Numbered from the stretch's first letter, positions 1 through 5,697 are shown. The stretch: DNA of 6,291 nt from Deltaproteobacteria bacterium RIFOXYD12_FULL_50_9 (GCA_001799225.1 MGTA01000115.1:1-6291), one strand, 5' to 3'. Numbers and translations: made by a program. Notes: generated from the sequence alone by a model not told the origin.

Positions 1-1276
1 GGATTATCTTTTGGATCGCCTCGAGTGTAAAGGTGGGCGAGAAATCTGCCAGACCCGCCTCCTCGATCTCCCGCGGGATCAGATGGTGGACAGCGATGGC
101 CAGCTTTTCCTCCTCGGTATAGCCACTGAAACGCAGGAGCTCCAGGCGGTCGAGCAGCGGCGCGGGGATCGGGCCGATCGTGTTGGCCGTGGTGATGAAC
201 ATGACAGATGAGAGATCAAAAGGCACATCCAGATAGTGATCCAGAAAATTGGCGTTCTGTTCGTGATCAAGCACCTCCAGCAGGGCCGAGGCCGGATCGC
301 CCTTGAAGTCCTGGCCGATCTTGTCTATCTCATCGAGCATGATAACCGGATTTTTTGATTCCACCCGGCGGATCTCCTGGATGATTCGGCCCGGCAGAGC
401 CCCCACATAGCTGCGGCGATGGCCGCGAATTTCCGCCTCATCCTTGAGTCCGGCCATGGAGATGTGGATGAATTTACGCTGCAGGCTGCAGGCTATGGTC
501 CGGCCCAGCGAGGTCTTGCCGGTGCCGGGCGGACCCACAAAGCAGAGCACCGGTCCTCTGGCCTGCAGTTGCAACTGTTTGCCGGCCAGGGCCTCGCGGA
601 TAGTGGTGCGAAGCTGATCGAGTTGCAGGGGCTTAGCGAGAAAATGATACGACCCTTTTTTCATGGCCTCCACCGCAGTCGGCGTAGTGGCATAGCCGGT
701 GATCATGATTACCTCGGTGTTGGGGGCTCTGGTCTTGGCCTTTTCGAGCACCTCCATACCACTCACCTTCTCCATCTTGAAGTCGGTCACCACCACATCA
801 AAGCTGGTTTTTTCAAATAACTGTAAGGCCTCCATGCCGCTGGCAGCAATGGTCACCTGATAACCGTCCTTGACAAGCACATGGCTTAAGTTGGTGCGGG
901 TGATCTGCTCGTCATCCACCACCAGTATTCGGAACTTCCTGGATAGTCTCAGGGTCCTGACTGCCAGGTGCTCCAGAAGCCGCTCCTTGATGTCGACCAG
1001 GCCGAAGTGCTCGCGGTTCAGGACGTTCAGGGCTTTCTCTATGTCCAGATCATCTTCGGTAGCCTTATTCCAGGGTAGACTTGCCAGATATTCGACATAG
1101 TTAATGCCGATGGTGTACTCGGTGGCAGAGGAGCTGGTTTTTTCAAGCTTCTCAATCTCTTTGAGGGCGATAGTCGTGACCGGCGCTGGCATCCTGGCGT
1201 TTAGCACCGCTTCCTTCAATTCCGCCAGCTCGGAGGGGCACTCGGATTCTTGCCCCCCCCTGCTGAAAATTCCCAT
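1..1276 (-). CDS. Lon-type AAA+ protein with an internal receiver domain (partial, C-terminus off the window)
   Basis: The window holds the first 425 codons; the gene continues past position 1. The N-terminus is short. Residues about 55-109 match the Lon segment before the ATPase (YVEYLASLPW, then EHFGLVDIKERLLEHLAV). A full receiver domain follows at about 115-232: acid pocket D121/D122, phospho-acceptor D165, T193 and K215. The Lon ATPase then resumes at 241: Walker A GPPGTGKTS (248-256), EIRGHRRSYVGALPGR, Walker B IMLDEID (312-318), GDPASALLEVLD, sensor-1 N365 and a likely arginine finger at R377. Canonical Lon has no receiver here and carries some 200 extra N-terminal residues, the substrate-binding domain, which is absent. 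The proteolytic Ser-Lys domain would lie outside the window, so peptidase activity cannot be confirmed. The ATG at 1276 has a GTGAGG ribosome site 7 nt upstream. Codons 6-8 contain a run of eight G. Inference: a cytoplasmic ATP-dependent protease or unfoldase gated by phosphorylation. Confidence 0.93.
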   Translation of the reverse strand, partial: MGIFSRGGQESECPSELAELKEAVLNARMPAPVTTIALKEIEKLEKTSSSATEYTIGINYVEYLASLPWNKATEDDLDIEKALNVLNREHFGLVDIKERLLEHLAVRTLRLSRKFRILVVDDEQITRTNLSHVLVKDGYQVTIAASGMEALQLFEKTSFDVVVTDFKMEKVSGMEVLEKAKTRAPNTEVIMITGYATTPTAVEAMKKGSYHFLAKPLQLDQLRTTIREALAGKQLQLQARGPVLCFVGPPGTGKTSLGRTIACSLQRKFIHISMAGLKDEAEIRGHRRSYVGALPGRIIQEIRRVESKNPVIMLDEIDKIGQDFKGDPASALLEVLDHEQNANFLDHYLDVPFDLSSVMFITTANTIGPIPAPLLDRLELLRFSGYTEEEKLAIAVHHLIPREIEEAGLADFSPTFTLEAIQKII

Positions 1277-1285
1277 GTCCTGACC

Positions 1286-1324
1286 TCACTCGTAGTGGAG
1301 ATGATGATTGATTTCCTGGTCCAT
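1286..1324 (-). CDS. possible 12-residue leader peptide upstream of the Lon-like gene
   Basis: A short reading frame, MDQEINHHLHYE, starts with ATG preceded by AGAAGG at 5 nt spacing, a better ribosome site than many genes here. It stops 9 nt before the Lon-like start, and its TGA stop lies inside the GTGAGG ribosome site of that gene. This arrangement would suit translational coupling or leader control. Three of its 12 codons are histidine, but nothing else resembles a classical amino-acid attenuator. A frame this short can arise by chance, so this is only a candidate. Confidence 0.22.
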   Translation of the reverse strand: MDQEINHHLHYE

Positions 1325-1406
1325 GAAAACCTTCTCATTCTACCTTGTTCCAGGCCAAAAAACAAACCATGTCCTGAGGCCGAGCATCATATTAATATAA
1401 GTTCAA

Positions 1407-1466
1407 GTCCAAAACAGAATACCCCGGCCGGATTGCAGAGTCCGACTGGGGTATTATGTTTTGGCC
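1407..1466 (-). terminator. long imperfect hairpin, probable terminator after the small gene
   Basis: Two 26-nt arms (1407-1432 and 1441-1466) flank an 8-nt loop and pair at 22 Watson-Crick positions plus one wobble. The GC core (CCCC with GGGG, CGGA with TCCG) is bordered by an A-rich stretch on one side and a T-rich stretch (TGTTTT) on the other, so on either strand it looks like an intrinsic terminator. It begins 21 nt downstream of the small gene's stop on the minus strand, while no rightward gene ends here. It therefore probably terminates or attenuates transcription between the small gene and the Lon-like gene. The T tract is part of the stem rather than a clean tail, which lowers confidence in simple termination; an mRNA-stabilising or processing hairpin is an alternative. 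Confidence 0.6.
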
Positions 1467-1487
1467 ATCTACACCAAGAAATATTTT

Positions 1488-1667
1488 TTACATCCGCAGT
1501 TCTGCTCGTTTTTCGGATTCCTTTCTGACCCGTGTTTCGGGGCGCTGCTGATTTTCGCTGCGCTTGTCTAGAATATCTCTTGCTGTCTCCGCCTCGCCGG
1601 CCTCGGCAAAGGTGATAGCCATCATGATTCTGTCCCATGTGCTGATTGGTTTTGTATAGGTCTCCAT
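1488..1667 (-). CDS. small hypothetical protein, 59 aa, AEAGE-type core
   Basis: I do not recognise a named family. The start at 1667 is chosen because GAGGGA sits 6 nt upstream of that ATG; an ATG 11 codons further out lies inside a small stem-loop and has no comparable site. The N-terminal half (TWDRIMMAITFAEAGEAETARDIL, residues 10-33, broken here by position only) looks like one amphipathic helix with a hydrophobic MMAITF face followed by acidic residues. The C-terminal half (34-59) is highly charged, rich in R, E and K, and probably extended or disordered. There is no signal peptide, cysteine or metal motif. The transcript would start near 1734 from a sigma-54-type promoter, giving a 5' leader of about 66 nt that contains a GCAGT-GAAA-ACTGC stem-loop (1690-1703). 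It lies upstream of the Lon-like gene on the same strand, so it could be an effector, adaptor or substrate of that protein; this is inference only. Confidence 0.7.
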   Translation of the reverse strand: METYTKPISTWDRIMMAITFAEAGEAETARDILDKRSENQQRPETRVRKESEKRAELRM

Positions 1668-1743
1668 TTTTATTCCCTCTTGATGCTGTGCAGTTTTCAC
1701 TGCGTTGATAATTATGGTTGATTCGCCTTGTTATCTTCTTATT

Positions 1744-1761
1744 AAGCAGGAATCATGCCAA
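1744..1761 (-). promoter_or_regulatory. sigma-54 (-24/-12) promoter for the small gene
   Basis: Read on the minus strand the site is TTGGCATG-ATTC-CTGCTT, against the family consensus YTGGCACG-N4-TTGCW. The GG (complement of 1758-1759) and GC (complement of 1746-1747) doublets have the exact 12-bp offset that sigma-54 requires. The predicted start is near 1734, about 66 nt before the small gene's ATG. The adjacent operon encodes a sigma-54 activator, and two palindromes lie at typical enhancer distances upstream, which strengthens the call. Confidence 0.72.
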
Positions 1762-1826
1762 TAAATATATTTATATTTTATTTTGTAATTTCAACATGTT
1801 ATCAAATATGCTTAAAATTTGTTATC

Positions 1827-1841
1827 GTTGTATATAGCAAC
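1827..1841. promoter_or_regulatory. palindromic operator candidate 1 (activator enhancer site)
   Basis: GTTGTATATAGCAAC is a GTTG-N7-CAAC palindrome. Its reverse complement matches the second site (1912-1926) at 14 of 15 bases, or 15 of 16 with one flanking base. Its centre lies about 100 bp upstream of the predicted sigma-54 start and about 85 bp, close to eight helical turns, from the second site. This is the usual placement for enhancer sites of NtrC-type activators. Assignment to the neighbouring activator is inferred. Confidence 0.6.
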
Positions 1842-1893
1842 ACCGAACAGATGAGTACAGTTTTTTACTTTAAAATTAAATAGATATAAAAAT

Positions 1894-1922
1894 TTTACAC
1901 GCAACGACGTTGTTGCTATATG
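1894..1922 (+). promoter_or_regulatory. sigma-70-like promoter candidate for the kinase-regulator operon
   Basis: TTTACA (1894-1899, 5 of 6 to the -35 consensus) is separated by 17 bp from TATATG (1917-1922, 4 of 6 to the -10 consensus). The spacer and -10 overlap palindromic operator candidate 2, so a bound regulator would block this promoter. The leader to the kinase start would be about 75-80 nt. The region is AT-rich, so chance matches are possible. Confidence 0.42.
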
Positions 1923-1926
1923 CAAC
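1902..1926. promoter_or_regulatory. palindromic operator candidate 2 (double palindrome)
   Basis: Two overlapping palindromes occur here: CAACG-A-CGTTG (1902-1912) and GTTGC-TATAT-GCAAC (1912-1926), the latter with perfect 5-bp arms. The second is nearly identical to the reverse complement of the site at 1827-1841. It is centred about 185 bp upstream of the predicted sigma-54 start and overlaps the candidate rightward promoter. It could therefore serve both as an enhancer for the leftward gene and as an autorepression site for the kinase-activator operon. Confidence 0.6.
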
Positions 1927-2006
1927 TCATAGACATTTGGATAATTTAGGAGTACTTTGAAAGGAATGATTATTCGTTTTACCTATGCCTGACCGCTCAC
2001 AATACA

Positions 2007-3485
2007 ATGGAATACACAATGCTCAAACTACCCTCTGGAATCCGAAAAAAAGTTATTCTTGGCTTCTATTTGATATTGAGCTTTTTGATGATAACGGCAT
2101 TTCTAACCTATGGAATTGTCAAAAGAGTGGAACACAAGGTGGAATCCATGGAGGTGATCGACGACTTTTTGAAAACCACCCTTGAGCTTCGCCGCTTCGA
2201 GAAAAACTATTTCCTCTACAATAAAGAAGAGGACTTTAATGACAGCATGAAGTTCTGGGACGAATTAGAGAGTCATCTTTTCAAAAACAACCGAATGTTG
2301 AGCGCCCTGATGACCACTACAGTCTTCAAACGACTGTGGGAGACGGTTCACGAATACCGACGGGACATGCTGCTCCTGCACAAGCAAGATCAGCATCCCC
2401 TTAAAAAACTGGGGGGCTCTATTGATCGAGTTCAGTTAGAGGCATTTATCCGGACCCAAGGCAAAGAACTTACCGACACCGCCGAGAAGGTCTCAAGAAA
2501 CGAACGACGAACCATTCACGCTCTGCTCAAGACCACCGGCACCATCCTTATCCTCTCCATCCTGACACTGGTAATACTCTGCGTTGGATTCGTTGCAATT
2601 CTAGGCAGAAACATTCTTAGTTCACTCAATATCCTCCACGACCATACCCGGAGGATCTCCAGAGGTGAATTCGTCACAGCTCCCCTCCATGTAGATGACC
2701 AGGAGATCAACTCCCTGCTGCAGGCCTTTAACCGAATGACCAATGAACTTCGAGTACGCCAGCAGCAGTTGGTTCAGTCCGAAAAACTGGCTGCCCTCGG
2801 CACCCTGCTTTCCGGGGTGGCTCATGAACTTAATAACCCGTTGTCCAACATCTCCACCTCGGCGCAAATACTAAAAGAAGAACTGCTCTCCGGCGATCCC
2901 GAATTTAATAACAACCTAATCAGTCAGGTTATCGAACAATCAGACCGGGCCCGGGATATTGTCCGGACCCTGCTCGAATTCTCCCGGACCAGTGAATTCC
3001 ACAGCCAGAAAATTGTCTTTCGACAGTTAGTCGAAGAGACAATTATTCTGTTACGCGGCCATGTTCCCACCGAAGTTGACATTGCACTCGAAATACCAGT
3101 CGATCTTGAACTGTTCGCCGACAAACAACGGCTAAAGCAGGTTTTTTTGAATCTGATCAAAAATGCTCTTGACGTTATAGGAGACCAAGGCCGGATCTGG
3201 ATATCGGCTCAGGAAATCCATAAAGAAGCCGGTAGCCAACAGCATGAAATAGAGATCATGATTAACGATAACGGACCAGGTATTCAACCCGAGAACCTTG
3301 CAAAAATATTTGATCCGTTTTTTACCACCAAAGATGTGGGCCACGGCTCCGGGCTTGGCCTTTTCATTGTCCACGATATTATTGAATTGCATGGTGGAAC
3401 GATTCGGGTGGAAAGCCGTCCAGGTGAAGGCACGACCTTCATCATCTGGCTGCCATACAATCAGGGAGAACATATTAATGACTGA
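2007..3485 (+). CDS. membrane sensor histidine kinase (NtrB/ZraS-like)
   Basis: This 492-residue protein is predicted to sit in the inner membrane. Transmembrane helix 1 (about 15-38) and helix 2 (about 178-200) enclose a periplasmic region of about 140 residues. That region looks all-helical and carries an LRRFEKNYFLY stretch (61-71) like those in four-helix-bundle chemoreceptor-type sensors. A HAMP linker follows (about 200-252), then a HisKA helix with the phospho-acceptor H273 in the H-box VAHELNNPL. The ATPase domain has the N-box LNLIKNA (N382, N386), G1 DNGPG (421-425), FDPFFTTK (435-442) and G2 GHGSGLGL (445-452). No PAS domain or fused receiver is present. The start is uncertain: ATGs at 2007 and 2019 are both in frame and neither has a strong ribosome site. 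It overlaps the activator gene by 8 nt, so the two are surely cotranscribed and partners. The signal is unknown. Confidence 0.95.
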   Translation: MEYTMLKLPSGIRKKVILGFYLILSFLMITAFLTYGIVKRVEHKVESMEVIDDFLKTTLELRRFEKNYFLYNKEEDFNDSMKFWDELESHLFKNNRMLSALMTTTVFKRLWETVHEYRRDMLLLHKQDQHPLKKLGGSIDRVQLEAFIRTQGKELTDTAEKVSRNERRTIHALLKTTGTILILSILTLVILCVGFVAILGRNILSSLNILHDHTRRISRGEFVTAPLHVDDQEINSLLQAFNRMTNELRVRQQQLVQSEKLAALGTLLSGVAHELNNPLSNISTSAQILKEELLSGDPEFNNNLISQVIEQSDRARDIVRTLLEFSRTSEFHSQKIVFRQLVEETIILLRGHVPTEVDIALEIPVDLELFADKQRLKQVFLNLIKNALDVIGDQGRIWISAQEIHKEAGSQQHEIEIMINDNGPGIQPENLAKIFDPFFTTKDVGHGSGLGLFIVHDIIELHGGTIRVESRPGEGTTFIIWLPYNQGEHIND

Positions 3486-4845
3486 GATTGCCAAACTGCT
3501 GGTGGTTGATGACGAGGCTATTGCCTTGAACAACCTCACCTATATCCTTAAAAAAGAGGGGTATGACGTTACCGGGACCCAGAGTGGCCCGCGAGCGCTT
3601 AAACACATCGAAGAGGGCGAATTCAATCTGGTGCTCACCGATTTGAAGATGGAGAAGGTCGATGGCATGCAACTATTGAAGCGGACAAAAGAACTCTATC
3701 CCGACACCGAGGTGATTATGATCACCGGCTTCGCTACGGTTGATTCGGCAATTGAGGCGATGAAATCAGGAGCCTACTACTATATCGCCAAGCCCTATAA
3801 ACTTGACGAAGTTCGTAAGGTCGTCAGAGAAGCAATCGAAAAAAATCAGCTCAAAAAAGAGAATGTCCGGTTAAAAGAGCATCTGAAGATCTTCCGAGGC
3901 GAAACAAAGATCATTACCGACAATGCCGGGATGCGCAAGCTTCTCGAGATGGCGAGCCAGGTAGCGGCAACCAACAGCAATATCGTCATTTCCGGAGAGT
4001 CCGGCACCGGCAAGGAGCTGCTTGCCAAATTTGTACACGCCGCAAGCAGTCGGAGAGAGAGGGGAATGCTTTCCATTAACTGTGGAGTTTTCAACGAAGA
4101 TTTGCTCAGCAATGAACTGTTCGGGCACGAGAAAGGTGCCTTTACCGGCGCCACTGAAGTTAGAAAGGGTCTTGTCGAAATGGCTGACGGCGGCACGCTG
4201 TTTCTTGATGAGATTACTGAAATGTCGCCGGCTATGCAGGTCAAACTGTTGCGGGTCCTCCAGGAAAAGGAGGTCATGCGGGTCGGCGGGAACGAGACCA
4301 TCAAGATCGACGTTCGCTTTATCGCGGCCACTAACCGTAATCTTCAGGAGGAGGTTAAACACGGCAACTTCCGTCAGGACCTTTTCTATAGAATCAACGT
4401 TGTCTCCCTTACCCTCCCGCCTCTGGCGGAACGGCGAGACGATATCCCTCTACTTGTCCAGTATTTTGTAGACAAGTATTCGATCCTCATGAATAAATCA
4501 ATCACTGAAGTTACTCCGGAGACCATGGAGATTCTCATGAACTATGATTTTCCCGGAAATGTCAGGGAGCTGGAAAATACTATCGAGCGGGGAGTGGCCC
4601 TTGCCACTACCCGGATTATCAATCCCGACCTGCTTCCCGAAGATTTGCGCGGTCGGACCATGCAGACATTTCGTAAACACGAGGGCCGCTATCCATCGCT
4701 CGACGATATGGAAAAATCCTATATCGACTGGATACTGAAAGAGACCAAGGGTAACAAAACAGAAGGCGCCAAGCTGCTTGGCATCGACCGGGTTTCGCTC
4801 TGGCGGAAAATAAAGAAATATGATTTGGAAGACGCTGAGGGATGA
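3478..4845 (+). CDS. sigma-54-dependent response regulator (NtrC/ZraR class)
   Basis: This 455-residue activator binds enhancer DNA and remodels sigma-54 RNA polymerase with ATP. The receiver (about 5-120) has D11/D12, phospho-acceptor D55, T83 and K105. The AAA+ domain (about 145-385) has Walker A GESGTGKE (173-180), the sigma-54 contact loop GAFTGA (220-225), Walker B LFLDE (241-245), FRQDLFYR with the likely arginine finger (298-305) and FPGNVREL (358-365; the common W is F). A Fis-type helix-turn-helix ends the protein (about 408-450). The ATG at 3478 is chosen because AGGGAG lies 9 nt upstream and the receiver begins at once; an upstream in-frame ATG at 3298 would only add kinase-overlapping residues. 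The intact GAFTGA loop means it should act at sigma-54 promoters; the nearest candidate is the divergent one at 1744-1761. Its receiver is about 52% identical to the one in the Lon-like protein. Confidence 0.97.
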   Translation: MTEIAKLLVVDDEAIALNNLTYILKKEGYDVTGTQSGPRALKHIEEGEFNLVLTDLKMEKVDGMQLLKRTKELYPDTEVIMITGFATVDSAIEAMKSGAYYYIAKPYKLDEVRKVVREAIEKNQLKKENVRLKEHLKIFRGETKIITDNAGMRKLLEMASQVAATNSNIVISGESGTGKELLAKFVHAASSRRERGMLSINCGVFNEDLLSNELFGHEKGAFTGATEVRKGLVEMADGGTLFLDEITEMSPAMQVKLLRVLQEKEVMRVGGNETIKIDVRFIAATNRNLQEEVKHGNFRQDLFYRINVVSLTLPPLAERRDDIPLLVQYFVDKYSILMNKSITEVTPETMEILMNYDFPGNVRELENTIERGVALATTRIINPDLLPEDLRGRTMQTFRKHEGRYPSLDDMEKSYIDWILKETKGNKTEGAKLLGIDRVSLWRKIKKYDLEDAEG

Positions 4846-4925
4846 AAGTTCGCCAATTTCGCACTGCTGTTCAGCCATCCTGATATAACTTGAAAAAGTT
4901 GGGTGTGAAGATGGTAAATTTTTCA

Positions 4926-4956
4926 GTCTCTACCTGTAATGGTAGGGGCTTTTTTT
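4926..4956 (+). terminator. intrinsic terminator of the kinase-activator operon
   Basis: A 9-bp stem (4926-4934 with 4941-4949, including two G-T wobbles) closes a 6-nt loop and is followed directly by seven T (4950-4956). It lies 80 nt after the activator stop and separates that operon from the lexA unit. Confidence 0.9.
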
Positions 4957-4983
4957 GTGCTTGGCATAGAGCGCGCATAATAC

Positions 4984-5012
4984 TTGACAATTAGCTATAC
5001 ATTATTTACATT
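4984..5012 (+). promoter_or_regulatory. sigma-70 promoter of lexA
   Basis: A perfect TTGACA (4984-4989) is followed after 17 bp by TACATT (5007-5012, 4 of 6 to the -10 consensus). The start site would be near 5019, about 25 nt before the lexA ATG. It lies just past the terminator of the previous operon, as expected for an independent unit. Confidence 0.7.
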
Positions 5013-5028
5013 TGTCTTAACATTAGCT
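4990..5028 (+). repeat. direct repeats around the lexA promoter, possible operator
   Basis: ATTAGCT occurs at 4990-4996 and 5022-5028, 32 bp apart (about three helical turns), bracketing the -10. ACATT occurs three times (4999, 5008, 5020). No enterobacterial CTGT-N8-ACAG or Gram-positive GAAC-N4-GTTC SOS box is visible between 4957 and 5044. LexA usually represses its own gene, so these repeats are a candidate for an unfamiliar operator, though AT-rich promoters produce such repeats by chance. Confidence 0.3.
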
Positions 5029-5044
5029 GAAAAAAAGGAATTTT

Positions 5045-5668
5045 ATGCGCGTCGAACTCACTCCCAAGCAGCAGCAGTTTTTCGATTACCTGGCCGACCG
5101 GATGGCCGGGCAGGGCAGCAGCCCCAGCCTGCGGCAGGCCGCAGTTGCTCTCGGCGTCAGTCACGCGGCCGTGGCCCAGCTGGTTAGCGCCCTCGCAGAG
5201 AAGGGCTATATCCGGCGGGACGGTCGTTACAGTCGCAATATCACTCTGCTGAACCGCGACCGGGAGGTTGCGCCGCCGCGTTGGCGACAGGTGCCGGTGA
5301 TCGGTCGGGTACAGGCGGGCCTGCCCATGTACGCTCAGCAGGAGTGGGACGGCACTCTGGTGGTGGATGGTAGTCAGTTTCGGGGCGAGAACCTTTTTGC
5401 CCTGCGGGTCCAGGGGGATTCCATGCAGGAGGCCGGCATCCTGGCCGATGATCTGGTGATTTGCGAACCTCGCCAGTATGCGGAAAACGGCGAAATCGTT
5501 GTCGCCCTGATCGCTAAAGAGGAGGCCACGGTCAAACGATTCTTCCTGCATCTGGATCACATCGAACTGCGGCCGGCAAACTGTAACTACTCAGCGCTCT
5601 CCTATGGCTTTGGCGAGGTTTTGATTCAGGGCAAAGTGGTCGGCCTGGTCAGGGACCGGGGCTTTTGA
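5045..5668 (+). CDS. lexA: LexA repressor, SOS regulator
   Basis: This 207-residue protein (E. coli LexA is 202) represses DNA-damage genes and inactivates itself by RecA-stimulated cleavage. The N-terminal winged-helix DNA-binding domain (about 1-68) starts with MRVELTPKQQQFFDYL and has its recognition helix around SHAAVAQLVSALAEKG (39-54). The cleavage site is Ala91-Gly92 in VIGRVQAGLP. The catalytic serine is S126 in GDSM and the catalytic lysine K164 in ATVKR, so self-cleavage should be intact. The ATG at 5045 has AAGGA 5 nt upstream. The recognition helix differs from E. coli, so the operator is expected to differ too. It is followed 29 nt later by the DUF72 gene, probably cotranscribed; the imuA-imuB-dnaE2 cassette often found beside lexA in other bacteria is not in the window. 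Confidence 0.96.
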   Translation: MRVELTPKQQQFFDYLADRMAGQGSSPSLRQAAVALGVSHAAVAQLVSALAEKGYIRRDGRYSRNITLLNRDREVAPPRWRQVPVIGRVQAGLPMYAQQEWDGTLVVDGSQFRGENLFALRVQGDSMQEAGILADDLVICEPRQYAENGEIVVALIAKEEATVKRFFLHLDHIELRPANCNYSALSYGFGEVLIQGKVVGLVRDRGF

Positions 5669-5697
5669 GTGCCGGTCTGAAATTGGCGGGATGCGCA

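Larger units (their letters stand above)
1668..2006. other. AT-rich divergent regulatory region
   Basis: This stretch has no convincing gene. It separates the minus-strand small gene from the plus-strand kinase gene and is far more AT-rich than the flanking coding DNA. It holds a sigma-54-type promoter facing left, a sigma-70-like promoter facing right, three GTTG/CAAC palindromes, and a GAAA-loop stem in the leader of the small gene. A MIIRFTYA frame (1966-1992) and a 66-codon frame overlapping the kinase start (1985-2185) are present but lack well-placed ribosome sites. Confidence 0.8.

Noticed and set aside
419..820. 133-codon plus-strand frame
   Set aside because: It is antisense to the receiver and ATPase start of the Lon-like gene, which has strong family motifs along the same stretch. 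The translation shows no recognisable domain.
870..1100. 76-codon plus-strand frame, serine- and arginine-rich
   Set aside because: It is antisense to the Lon-like gene, and the low-complexity S/R composition is typical of a shadow frame.
1250..1528. 92-codon plus-strand frame across the leader and hairpin
   Set aside because: It spans the poly-C tract, the hairpin and the antisense of the small gene. It has no ribosome site and no protein-like pattern.
1387..1638. 83-codon minus-strand frame overlapping the small gene
   Set aside because: It runs through the terminator-like hairpin in another frame. The 59-residue frame has the better ribosome site and a more protein-like sequence.
1985..2185. 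66-codon plus-strand frame at the kinase start
   Set aside because: It lacks a ribosome site and lies out of frame with the kinase first transmembrane helix. A frameshift at the seven-A run (2043-2049) is not needed to explain the kinase.
3298..3477. Upstream start for the sigma-54 activator
   Set aside because: The extension lies within the kinase ATPase domain in another frame. ATG 3478 has AGGGAG at good spacing and begins directly at the receiver.
3846..4362. Two minus-strand frames of 161 and 163 codons
   Set aside because: Both are antisense to the AAA+ domain of the activator and carry no recognisable motifs.
4961..4977. A second -24/-12-like element before lexA (TTGGCATA, then GCGCA)
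   Set aside because: The GG-GC spacing fits, but the TT before GC is replaced by GC, there is no enhancer-like palindrome nearby, and a perfect TTGACA promoter lies just downstream.
5006..5560. 184-codon minus-strand frame
   Set aside because: It is antisense to lexA, whose cleavage site and catalytic dyad are all present. Long antisense frames are common in GC-rich genes.
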